From contig QMNL01000170.1 of assembly GCA_003647755.1 (NCBI GenBank), forward strand, positions 1 through 5,065: 5,065 nucleotides of DNA, given 5' to 3'. Every line of letters begins with the position of its first letter. Within the stretch, counting starts at the first letter, position 1. The translations under genes were made by a program, and so were the position numbers. The stretch comes from Candidatus Coatesiibacteriota bacterium. Its GTDB lineage: Bacteria; B130-G9. Below the pieces are notes generated by a model. It searched no databases. It was not told the origin of the DNA and was given only the letters and a program-made list of their open reading frames with translations. Positions 1 through 5,065 of this stretch are shown piece by piece.

Positions 1-780
1 AGGAGAGCGAACGTAAGGCTCGGCGATGACGCCAAGAAAATGACGGCTGCGCTTTCGGGCGGCGATGCGAGACAGGCCCTCAACATACTTGAGATGTCGG
101 TGGCGCTCGCCGAGAAGGACGAGAACGGCACGTCAGTAACTACGGACGACGTCGCAAACGCCGTCCAACAGCGTGCTGCGTATTACGATAAGGCTGGCGA
201 CAGGCACTACGATACGATCTCAGCGTTCATCAAGAGCGTCCGCGGCAGCGACCCTGACGCTGCGGTTCTGTGGCTGGCGAGGATGCTCCTGGCGGGCGAA
301 GACCCCATGTTTGTTGCCCGGCGGCTGCTGATTCTCGCCTCGGAGGACATCGGCAACGCTGACCCGATGGGCATCACGGTGGCGGCGAGCGCGGCAAAGG
401 CGGTCGAGATAGTCGGGATGCCAGAGGCGAAGATCATCCTTGCACAGGCAACGACATACCTCGCCACAGCGCCCAAGAGCAACGCCTCGTATCTGGCGAT
501 TGGGCGAGCGGAGGCATTGATCGAGAAGATGGGCGACAAGCTGCGCGTTCCACTACACCTTCGTGATAGCTCGTTCGCTGCGGCGAAGGACATCGGCTAC
601 GGCGTGGGCTACAAGTATCCGCATGATTTCAGGGGACACTGGACAGATCAGGACTACCTTCCGGAGGAGCTTTCGGACGTGCTGCTGTATAAGCCGTCGG
701 GCATCGGCCACGAGCAGGAGATATTGAAGCGACGCGAGAAGATCAGGGCGCTAAAGAGAAAGGCAAAAGGCGACAAGTAA
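1..780 (+). CDS. rarA: Replication-associated recombination protein A, AAA+ ATPase (3' part only)
   Basis: RarA/MgsA is a cytosolic AAA+ ATPase of the clamp-loader-like family that acts at stalled replication forks and single-strand gaps. The reading frame is open from base 1, so the gene enters from upstream; the first in-frame ATG (40) is internal, not the start. About 259 C-terminal residues are visible, against about 420-450 for complete family members. The missing part would carry Walker A, Walker B and sensor 1. Visible blocks (fragment numbering): the sensor-2-like GDARQALNILE at about 21-31; the family-typical YYDKAGDRHYD and FIKSVRGSDPDAA blocks at about 61-88; ASEDIGNADP at about 113-122; and YKYPHDF at about 204-210. 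The protein ends in a Lys/Arg-rich tail. These blocks belong to the RarA C-terminal helical tetramerisation region, so the family call is firm. The frame is intact to TAA. No downstream gene is closely coupled to it. Confidence 0.95.
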   Translation, partial: RRANVRLGDDAKKMTAALSGGDARQALNILEMSVALAEKDENGTSVTTDDVANAVQQRAAYYDKAGDRHYDTISAFIKSVRGSDPDAAVLWLARMLLAGEDPMFVARRLLILASEDIGNADPMGITVAASAAKAVEIVGMPEAKIILAQATTYLATAPKSNASYLAIGRAEALIEKMGDKLRVPLHLRDSSFAAAKDIGYGVGYKYPHDFRGHWTDQDYLPEELSDVLLYKPSGIGHEQEILKRREKIRALKRKAKGDK

Positions 781-793
781 CGGCCAACAGTCA

Positions 794-816
794 GCCTGAG
801 CGAGGGGGTGTCAGGC
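794..816 (+). other. Inverted repeat 14 nt past the rarA stop, possible weak transcript end
   Basis: GCCTGA at 794-799 pairs perfectly with TCAGGC at 811-816 around an 11-nt loop. An overlapping alternative pairs CGGCC (781-785) with GGCCG (814-818). No T-run follows, so this is not a classical intrinsic terminator. It could end or protect the rarA transcript, or be chance. Confidence 0.3.
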
Positions 817-899
817 CGCAGGTGAAAGCGGCGTGAATCCGCTATGCTGCAAATGCCGTCGCTGGCTTGGATTGATCTGATCTATGAGCTGAAGTTGAT

Positions 900-928
900 T
901 TGACCTGATGAGAATAATTGGCTATATT
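900..928 (+). promoter_or_regulatory. Sigma70-like promoter, 300 bp upstream of the methyltransferase
   Basis: A -35 box TTGACC (900-905; one mismatch to TTGACA) is followed after exactly 17 bp by a -10 box TATATT (923-928; one mismatch to TATAAT) in a locally AT-rich patch. Transcription would start near 935. The first protein gene downstream starts at 1226, so the transcript would have either an approximately 290-nt leader or an independent small RNA before it. This is the best-scoring promoter by eye in the window. The organism's sigma factor preferences are unknown. Confidence 0.5.
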
Positions 929-1031
929 TGTTTTGGTTGAGGGTGCGGACGTGTCTTAGTGCGGTTCAATCTGATTGGGTATCAACGAAATGCCCCTCCT
1001 GGTAGCGACCTTCGAAGCAGCCATGGCACGG

Positions 1032-1056
1032 TTTGCAGGGCGAGTGCCCTCGCAAA
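1032..1056 (+). other. Strong bulged hairpin inside the long leader
   Basis: The arm at 1032-1041 (TTTGCAGGGC) pairs with 1046-1056 (GCCCTCGCAAA). This gives 10 base pairs around a GAGT tetraloop, with a single bulged C at 1051. It lies about 100 nt downstream of the start site predicted from the 900-928 promoter. No T-run follows directly (a short TTTT comes 14 nt later, at 1070-1073), so a terminator role is weak. It could be a leader RNA element, part of a small RNA, or a DNA inverted repeat bound by a protein. Confidence 0.45.
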
Positions 1057-1112
1057 GGCATAGAGCAAGTTTTCGTCTTAGTAGGCGATGATTGTGGAAA
1101 GAAAAGAACAAG

Positions 1113-1141
1113 TTGACATAATGGATTACCGTAACATCCTA
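1113..1141 (+). promoter_or_regulatory. Weak second promoter candidate for the methyltransferase
   Basis: A perfect TTGACA -35 box is at 1113-1118. The hexamer at the 17-bp spacing is ATCCTA (1136-1141), a poor match to TATAAT, so this would need an activator or a different sigma preference, or may be chance. If used, transcription would begin near 1148 and leave a leader of about 78 nt. Confidence 0.25.
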
Positions 1142-1171
1142 GTGTGGCAGTTGCGGAAGTGCGGGGAGAGG

Positions 1172-1193
1172 TGTTAGCGAAACTTCGCTGGCA
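1172..1193 (+). promoter_or_regulatory. Leader hairpin upstream of the methyltransferase ribosome site
   Basis: AGCGA (1176-1180) pairs with TCGCT (1185-1189) around AACT. The stem extends outward in RNA through two G-U pairs, then G-C and U-A, to 1172 and 1193, giving about nine base pairs. It ends 21 nt before the Shine-Dalgarno site, so it does not mask that site directly. It could alternatively be an operator-like palindrome for autoregulation. Confidence 0.35.
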
Positions 1194-1214
1194 AACGCAA
1201 TTGAAATTATAGTT

Positions 1215-1219
1215 AGGAG
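1215..1219 (+). promoter_or_regulatory. Ribosome binding site deciding a GTG start
   Basis: AGGAG lies six bases before the GTG at 1226. An in-frame TAG at 1214-1216 rules out any longer reading frame. Together they fix the methyltransferase start at this GTG. Confidence 0.8.
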
Positions 1220-1225
1220 AGTCTT

Positions 1226-2689
1226 GTGACAGATGCTCTCGAGCCGGTTGAGCTGGACCGGACAGAAGGGTATTTCACTCCGTCAACAGTTGCGGAGTTC
1301 ATGATATCGAACAGTGAAGTCCGAAAGGACGCTCGCATAATTGACCCAGCGGCAGGTGACGGGACTTTCATTCAAACGCTTCTCAGGCGCGGGTACCGTC
1401 GAGTCTGGGGCATAGAGGTCATAGAGGCACGAGCAGCCGAACTGCGCGAACGCATGAAGGCTTACAACGGCCTCAGCATTCTATCCGGGGACGCTCTCGA
1501 CCTGGCAACTCTGGGCAGCTGGTCTGTGGGGACGTTCGACGTGGCGATCGGTAACCCCCCATTTTCGTACCGGCGCTCGAGAGTGAGCGACGAGAGAATC
1601 CTCGCCAACTTCGAGCTTGGCCGACCCAACCAGGCAATAGAGATACTGTTCCTCGAGCGCTTCGTGCAGCTTGTCCGCCCAAGTGGGCTTATCAGGATCA
1701 TTTTGCCGATGAATATCTTCGCCAACACCACGCTGCAGTATGTGCGCGATTTCATCCTGGAGAATCTCTGGATTGAGGCTGTGGTTGCGTTGCCCAGGCA
1801 CACCTTCGGAGGCACATCGGCCAAGACGGCGATTCTGTTTGGCCAGAAGCGGGGAAAGAGCTGGGGTGTGAGAGGTGATCTCTGGAACCAGAAACGTGTC
1901 AAGTTGGTGAGCGTCCCGGATGTGAAGTCGCTGCCCGAGCTAGCGAAGATGACAATCGATAAAACAGATGAGGGTCTGCTGGCCAGTATGACCGAGATTC
2001 AGACCAGAATGGACCCCGACTATCACTTCGCGAGGGCGGAAACGTCCAGGATACTTGAAAGCTCAAAGGTGCCCTTTGCCCCGCTGGGTGAGCTGGCGGA
2101 TGTACACACAGGATTCTTCAAGTACGGCGACACTGGCCACCTCGTTCATTCGTCGGTTCCCAGAAAGAAGCCGGAGAGAGACAAGTACATTCGCCTGCTC
2201 AAGGCCAAGAACCTGTCAATCTACGGCTTCAGGTTCGGCGTGGACGACTTCTTCATAAGAAAGGACGAGGAGCTCTTCAGGCCCTGGGCATGCGTCAACG
2301 TTGGCGACGTCATGGTTGTACGGGTCGGGGCAGGCTGCGTGGGCCGGGCGACGTGCGTAATAGATGAGCGATACAAAGGCCAAGCGGACGATTGGATGCT
2401 CATCGTTGAGCACAAGCGAGTTAACCCCGCATATCTCGCATTCTACCTAAACAGCTCAATCGGCAGAACATTTGTTATGAGAGAGGCGCAGGGAACAGGA
2501 ACGCTTAGCATCAGCAAGGGTAAGCTGCTGAAAGTGCAGGTCCCGATGCTCCTTGAAAACGAGCAAAGTGAGTTCGAGGCTCAGGTCAAGAAAATGTATG
2601 ACGCACATCGACTCGGGAAGTTGGACAAAGCCAAATCGATCTTCGCCTCGCTCGAGAAACGGCTCAAGCTGCTCGTCTTTAAGCAATAG
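1226..2689 (+). CDS. N6-adenine DNA methyltransferase fused to a single S-type target-recognition domain
   Basis: This predicted 487-residue cytosolic enzyme would transfer methyl from S-adenosylmethionine to adenine N6 at a specific DNA site. The catalytic half (about 1-210) has the gamma-class order: GYFTPSTVAEF (motif X region, 15-25), the SAM-binding DPAAGDGTF (motif I, 40-48), GIEVI (62-66), GDALD (88-92) and the catalytic NPPF (motif IV, 110-113). The other half resembles one repeat of a type I HsdS subunit. A recognition domain begins near 283 (PFAPLGELADVHTGFF), the S-like GTGTLSISKGKLLKVQVPM block falls at about 423-441, and a charged terminal helix at about 446-487 is like the conserved S spacer. 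HsdM proteins are usually about 500 residues without any S domain, and type IIG enzymes add a nuclease. Here I see neither a PD-(D/E)XK domain nor a helicase. The target sequence cannot be predicted. The start is GTG with a good ribosome site. No restriction gene adjoins it, so an orphan or regulatory methylase is likely; a type I/IIG relative lacking its nuclease partner is the alternative. Confidence 0.85.
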   Translation: MTDALEPVELDRTEGYFTPSTVAEFMISNSEVRKDARIIDPAAGDGTFIQTLLRRGYRRVWGIEVIEARAAELRERMKAYNGLSILSGDALDLATLGSWSVGTFDVAIGNPPFSYRRSRVSDERILANFELGRPNQAIEILFLERFVQLVRPSGLIRIILPMNIFANTTLQYVRDFILENLWIEAVVALPRHTFGGTSAKTAILFGQKRGKSWGVRGDLWNQKRVKLVSVPDVKSLPELAKMTIDKTDEGLLASMTEIQTRMDPDYHFARAETSRILESSKVPFAPLGELADVHTGFFKYGDTGHLVHSSVPRKKPERDKYIRLLKAKNLSIYGFRFGVDDFFIRKDEELFRPWACVNVGDVMVVRVGAGCVGRATCVIDERYKGQADDWMLIVEHKRVNPAYLAFYLNSSIGRTFVMREAQGTGTLSISKGKLLKVQVPMLLENEQSEFEAQVKKMYDAHRLGKLDKAKSIFASLEKRLKLLVFKQ

Positions 2690-2705
2690 CCCTCGCCGAT
2701 CTCAC

Positions 2706-2721
2706 CGGGCCACCTCGCCCG
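2706..2721 (+). terminator. Short GC hairpin after the methyltransferase, possible terminator
   Basis: CGGGC (2706-2710) pairs with GCCCG (2717-2721) around a six-base loop, starting 17 nt after the TAG stop. The position suits transcript termination or 3' end protection. No T-run follows, so evidence for intrinsic termination is weak. Confidence 0.25.
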
Positions 2722-2750
2722 ATGCGAACAGTTACGCCTTCCGTTCGCAT
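2722..2750 (+). repeat. Perfect 8-bp inverted repeat
   Basis: ATGCGAAC (2722-2729) is the exact reverse complement of GTTCGCAT (2743-2750), with a 13-nt spacer. It directly abuts the preceding hairpin. It could be an RNA stem in a structured 3' region or a protein-binding palindrome. Confidence 0.45.
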
Positions 2751-2783
2751 GCTTTCGGCAACGGCGACGTGCATGTAGTTGCC

Positions 2784-2837
2784 GAGTTCGAAAACTCCCC
2801 GCGGCTGACGACGCGGGGGATGACCCCTGAGGTCGTC
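2784..2837 (+). other. Tandem and mutually exclusive hairpins, IS200/IS605-end-like
   Basis: GAGTT (2784-2788) pairs with AACTC (2793-2797) around CGAA. The next stem is CCCCGCG (2797-2803) with CGCGGGG (2812-2818) around an eight-base loop, followed by GATGACCCC. A competing fold pairs GGGG (2816-2819) with CCCC (2824-2827), plus GACGAC (2807-2812) with GTCGTC (2832-2837), and excludes the second stem. A further GGAAG/CTTCC stem lies at 2845-2857. A GC stem followed by GGATGA-like sequence recalls, from memory, right ends of some IS200/IS605 (TnpB) elements, but no transposase gene is present. A structured small RNA is the other reading. Confidence 0.35.
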
Positions 2838-3054
2838 CGGATCGGGAAGCCTCTTCCTCTGAATTATTACATTTCAGCATGGATATAAACATAGCTCTCA
2901 TTATGTAGACGCCCGACTTCCCAGAAACCGCCCAACAACTCGGTCTCTTCCCGACGGGCGATCCGAGGATGCGATGCGTTCCCTCCTGTTCCTCCCCATC
3001 GCGCATACCCAACATATCTGCGATGCAAGGTCAAACCCGTGGCGGTCAGACGGC

Positions 3055-3084
3055 TTGACACTGCCAAAGGACGAGGAGCACAAT
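3055..3084 (+). promoter_or_regulatory. Sigma70-like promoter of the SPOR-lipA operon
   Basis: A consensus -35 TTGACA (3055-3060) is followed after 18 bp by CACAAT (3079-3084; four of six to TATAAT). Transcription would start near 3090-3092, giving a leader of about 25 nt that contains the ribosome site. Its position directly before the first gene of the operon supports it. Confidence 0.45.
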
Positions 3085-3101
3085 TGTCGGGGAATAATCA
3101 C

Positions 3102-3107
3102 AGGAGG
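3102..3107 (+). promoter_or_regulatory. Ribosome binding site of the SPOR protein gene
   Basis: Full AGGAGG, eight bases before the ATG at 3116. An in-frame TAA at 3095-3097 excludes longer starts. Confidence 0.85.
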
Positions 3108-3115
3108 AAGGTGTT

Positions 3116-4048
3116 ATGGCTGCGAAAGACAGGATGGGCGACGATGTTCAAAAAGGCGAAACGGGACCTGACAGCAATTTGTTAGAAGGGGATGAGGCGG
3201 ACGCACAGGACGAGGACAGTGTGGGCGACAGTGTTAAGCCTGAGATCGGCGGCAATGCAGTGGAGGAGCACTACAAGGGGCCAGTGAGGTATCACCTCAC
3301 GCTAAAGGCCCGTGATCTATACTTGCTGGTGTTTGGCTCCGCACTGGTTATATTCGCCGCGTTCACGCTTGGAGCCATCGTTGGACGCCATTTGGGGCCC
3401 TCTGCTAACCAGCAGGTTACTGCGATGCTTGAGCGGCAGGACCTTTTCAAGGAGGGAAAGGCACAGACAGTGGAGCCTACGCCTGTGATGACCGAGCGCG
3501 CGGTCGCGCCAAGCCACAACGTGAAACATAAGGCGCCCAGCAAGCCAGAAGGTGGCTCGTCTGAGCCGTTCCAGGTCAAAAAAGGCAAGAAGCTCCTGTC
3601 TCTGATCACCACGCCAATCAAGTCTCCAAAGGCAACGCCGAAACCACGGGTGAGGCACACGCCGAAGGCCGTCGCCAGGGCCAAAGCCAGTCCCAAGCCA
3701 ACGAGGAAAGCTCGGCAGGTCCCGAAGAAGAGGGTTAAGGCCGCCGTCCGAAAAAAGACCTCAGTTACTAGGAAAGCCAGCAGGAGTACTCAGAAGCGTT
3801 CCATGAGGACGTATTACTCTGCCCAGGTTGGGGCCTTTAAGCGTCTAGCAAACGCCAAGCGCGAAGTGAGAAACCTGAAGCGCCGAGGATTTCAGGGATG
3901 GATAAAACCGCCCACCAAACGTGTGCATTTCTATCTTGTTCTCGTCGGCAAGGAGAAGTCTGCCGCCAAGCGTGCCTCGATCGTCCGCAGGCTGAGAAAG
4001 GCCGGATATAAGACCGTTCTACTAAAGACATTTCACGAGAGGCGATGA
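3116..4048 (+). CDS. SPOR-domain inner-membrane protein (FtsN/DedD-like architecture)
   Basis: A 310-residue single-pass protein, predicted type II (N-terminus in the cytoplasm). Residues about 1-55 are acidic and probably disordered (DEADAQDED at about 26-34). One membrane helix lies at about 68-90 (from LYLLVFGSALVIF to AIVG), preceded by K/R. Residues about 115-232 form a very Lys/Arg/Pro/Thr-rich linker with KP, TPK and SPK-like units. The C-terminal 233-310 is a SPOR domain, starting YYSAQVGAFKRLANAKREV and containing the paired HFYLVLVGKE strand and the RLRKAGYKTVLLK end. SPOR domains bind denuded glycan strands of septal peptidoglycan, so a role in cell division or wall processing is likely. 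This layout matches FtsN and DedD, but I cannot assign either name because sequence outside the domain is not conserved. The gene starts an operon and overlaps lipA by ATGA. The extreme positive charge of the periplasmic linker is unusual. Confidence 0.85.
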   Translation: MAAKDRMGDDVQKGETGPDSNLLEGDEADAQDEDSVGDSVKPEIGGNAVEEHYKGPVRYHLTLKARDLYLLVFGSALVIFAAFTLGAIVGRHLGPSANQQVTAMLERQDLFKEGKAQTVEPTPVMTERAVAPSHNVKHKAPSKPEGGSSEPFQVKKGKKLLSLITTPIKSPKATPKPRVRHTPKAVARAKASPKPTRKARQVPKKRVKAAVRKKTSVTRKASRSTQKRSMRTYYSAQVGAFKRLANAKREVRNLKRRGFQGWIKPPTKRVHFYLVLVGKEKSAAKRASIVRRLRKAGYKTVLLKTFHERR

Positions 4049-4920
4049 CTCTCAAGCTGCACCTGCCACCCTGGCTGCGGACCACATTCAGGTTCACGCC
4101 CGAGGTTCGACAGACGAAAAGACTGCTCCGTGATCTCGGTCTGCACACTGTCTGTGAGGAGGCGCGATGTCCAAACATTGGTGAGTGCTTCTCGCGGGGG
4201 ACTGCAACGTTCATGATCATGGGCAACGTGTGCACGCGCAACTGCGCCTTTTGCGGCTGTCAAAAGGGGAAACCAGAGGACCTTGACCCGGTGGAGCCTG
4301 TCAACGTGGCGCGCGCAGCAAGGCAGCTGGGTCTTGGGCACTGCGTAGTTACATCTGTCACCAGAGACGATCTTCCCGACAAGGGAGCATCGCACTTCGC
4401 CCAGACCATTGAGGCAATACGCGACCTTAATCCGGACACGACCATCGAGGTTCTAACGCCGGACTTTGGGAGCAATGCCGAAGCGATCGAGACGGTCATC
4501 GAGGCGAGGCCGGACGTGTTCAACCATAACGTGGAGACGATCCCGCGACTCTATTCAGAGGTGCGCCCTGGGGCGGACTACGACATGTCGCTCGGCCTGC
4601 TCGCCATGGTGAAACAGGTGGACCCGAGCATCATCACGAAATCGGGGCTCATGATTGGACTGTCCGAGAACATCAAGGAGGTCGAGACAGTCCTTGCGGA
4701 CCTCGCATCGGCTGGCGTAGATGCACTAACAATCGGCCAGTACATGCAGCCCGCTCTTGGGAACGTCCAGGTCTCCAAGTACTACGAGCCAGATGTTTTC
4801 GAGTATCTCTCCGAGCGAGGCCGGTCTTTGGGGATCAAACATGTCCTCGCAGGGCCGCTCGTGAGAAGTTCCTACAGGGCGGCGGAGCTTCTGAAAAGGA
4901 TTAGAAACGATTTCCCGTAA
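4045..4920 (+). CDS. lipA: Lipoyl synthase (radical SAM)
   Basis: LipA inserts two sulfur atoms at C6 and C8 of octanoyl groups attached to lipoyl carrier domains (pyruvate and 2-oxoglutarate dehydrogenases, glycine cleavage H protein), making lipoate in the cytosol. The 291 residues match the family's compact form. The auxiliary [4Fe-4S] cluster ligands are C37, C42 and C48 (CEEARCPNIGEC), with the serine of the C-terminal RSSY (274-277). The radical SAM cluster is C63-x3-C67-x2-C70 (CTRNCAFC). Other family blocks are EVLTPDF, NHNVETIPRLY, RPGADYDMSLGLL, KSGLMIGLSE and LTIGQYMQP. All catalytic residues are present. Its ATG overlaps the stop of the SPOR gene (ATGA), with a GAGAGG only two bases upstream, so translation is probably coupled. 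The octanoyltransferase gene lipB is not visible. The pairing with a SPOR protein looks like operon convenience and not a shared pathway. Confidence 0.97.
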   Translation: MTLKLHLPPWLRTTFRFTPEVRQTKRLLRDLGLHTVCEEARCPNIGECFSRGTATFMIMGNVCTRNCAFCGCQKGKPEDLDPVEPVNVARAARQLGLGHCVVTSVTRDDLPDKGASHFAQTIEAIRDLNPDTTIEVLTPDFGSNAEAIETVIEARPDVFNHNVETIPRLYSEVRPGADYDMSLGLLAMVKQVDPSIITKSGLMIGLSENIKEVETVLADLASAGVDALTIGQYMQPALGNVQVSKYYEPDVFEYLSERGRSLGIKHVLAGPLVRSSYRAAELLKRIRNDFP

Positions 4921-4922
4921 TT

Positions 4923-4927
4923 GGAGG
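4923..4927 (+). promoter_or_regulatory. Ribosome binding site of the gene after lipA
   Basis: GGAGG, five bases before the ATG at 4933 and directly after the lipA stop, supporting a real co-transcribed gene there. Confidence 0.75.
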
Positions 4928-4932
4928 TTGGA

Positions 4933-5065
4933 ATGAGTAATCGAGCGACGATATTGCTTGTTATGGGCATGTTCGCAGTGATGTTGTCTCTGGATGCGGG
5001 TGCCACGAGCTATGTTTCCAGAGACTACTACAAGGTAGGCGATAACTGCACCTACCAGATACATG
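4933..5065 (+). CDS. Secreted protein of unknown function (5' part only)
   Basis: Forty-four codons are visible before the window ends. Residues 1-24 look like a Sec signal peptide: MSNR, then a hydrophobic stretch (ATILLVMGMFAVMLSL), then DAGA with a likely cut before TSY. There is no cysteine at the cut, so it is not a lipoprotein. The mature start, TSYVSRDYYKVGDNCTYQIH, is Tyr-rich with one Cys at 39, and I do not recognise it. The gene follows lipA by 12 nt with a good ribosome site, so it belongs to the same transcript. The product is probably periplasmic or exported. The remainder is outside the window, so no function can be given. Confidence 0.7.
   Translation, partial: MSNRATILLVMGMFAVMLSLDAGATSYVSRDYYKVGDNCTYQIH

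Larger units (their letters stand above)
781..1225. other. Non-coding stretch between rarA and the methyltransferase gene
   Basis: No convincing protein gene lies here. It holds a small inverted repeat just after rarA, an AT-richer patch around 870-935 with a good promoter, a strong bulged hairpin, a second weaker promoter candidate, and a hairpin plus ribosome site before the methyltransferase. The longest small + strand frames starting at ATG are a 19-codon one at 844 and a 33-codon one at 990. Neither has a ribosome site or a recognisable product. Confidence 0.7.
2690..3115. other. Non-coding stretch between the methyltransferase and the SPOR-lipA operon
   Basis: The first part (2706-2857) is crowded with inverted repeats. 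The middle (about 2860-3054) has only a long-loop repeat, GCGATG (2971-2976) with CATCGC (2997-3002), and no gene I can support. The end carries the promoter and ribosome site of the next operon. Open frames across it on both strands have low-complexity Arg/Ser-rich products and no family signature. Confidence 0.6.

Noticed and set aside
40..42. ATG at 40 as the rarA start
   Set aside because: The frame is open back to base 1 and the upstream residues continue the protein; starting here would cut within the AAA+ region just before the sensor-2 block.
794..816. Intrinsic terminator after rarA
   Set aside because: The stem is only 6 bp with an 11-nt loop and no T-run, so I list it as an inverted repeat only.
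844..903. 19-codon + strand frame after rarA
   Set aside because: No ribosome site and too short to judge; it overlaps the -35 box of the promoter at 900-928.
990..1091. 33-codon + strand frame (MPLLVATFEAAMARF...) in the spacer before the methyltransferase
   Set aside because: No Shine-Dalgarno sequence before the ATG, no recognisable product, and its middle is the hairpin at 1032-1056, whose bases explain the sequence better.
2581..3015. Open frame of 144 codons on the - strand across the methyltransferase end and the following spacer
   Set aside because: Arg/Ser/Gly-rich composition without family motifs, overlaps the well-supported methyltransferase gene, and has no ribosome site I could see.
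2961..3030. Repeated GATGC/GCGATGC words as a short tandem repeat or CRISPR-like array
   Set aside because: Copies are 6-7 bases, irregularly spaced and without spacers of constant length; likely chance in GC-rich DNA.
4726..5064. Open frame of 112 codons on the - strand over the end of lipA and the next gene
   Set aside because: Shadow of two genes supported on the + strand by catalytic motifs, ribosome site and signal peptide.

Overview
The window looks like ordinary chromosome from a Gram-negative-type bacterium of moderately high GC. The evidence for this is a SPOR-domain inner-membrane protein, an exported protein with a cleavable-looking signal peptide, and ShineDalgarno-led genes with sigma70-like promoter boxes. 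I cannot name the phylum. Every recognised gene is on the + strand.

Layout: (1) 1-780 holds the 3' part of rarA (mgsA), an AAA+ replication-fork ATPase whose N-terminal half lies outside the window. (2) 781-1225 is a 445-bp non-coding stretch with a good promoter at 900-928, a bulged 10-bp hairpin at 1032-1056, a weaker promoter candidate at 1113-1141 and a leader hairpin at 1172-1193. (3) 1226-2689 encodes a stand-alone fusion of an N6-adenine DNA methyltransferase with one type I S-like target-recognition domain. (4) 2690-3115 is a 426-bp non-coding stretch. Its first part (2706-2857) is dense in inverted repeats and vaguely resembles an IS200/IS605 right end. Its last part carries the promoter and ribosome site of the next operon. 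(5) 3116-5065 is a tight operon: a SPOR-domain membrane protein, then lipA (lipoyl synthase) with an ATGA overlap, then 12 nt later the start of a secreted protein cut by the window end.

The housekeeping genes on either side have no obvious functional link to the methyltransferase. It sits alone between two long non-coding flanks, with no restriction endonuclease, translocase or second specificity gene in view. It therefore reads as an acquired or orphan epigenetic module. The most notable items are the single-polypeptide M-S architecture, its long structured leader, and the structured segment behind it. I found no CRISPR array, tRNA, rRNA or intact mobile element, and nothing I would call a clearly new system.
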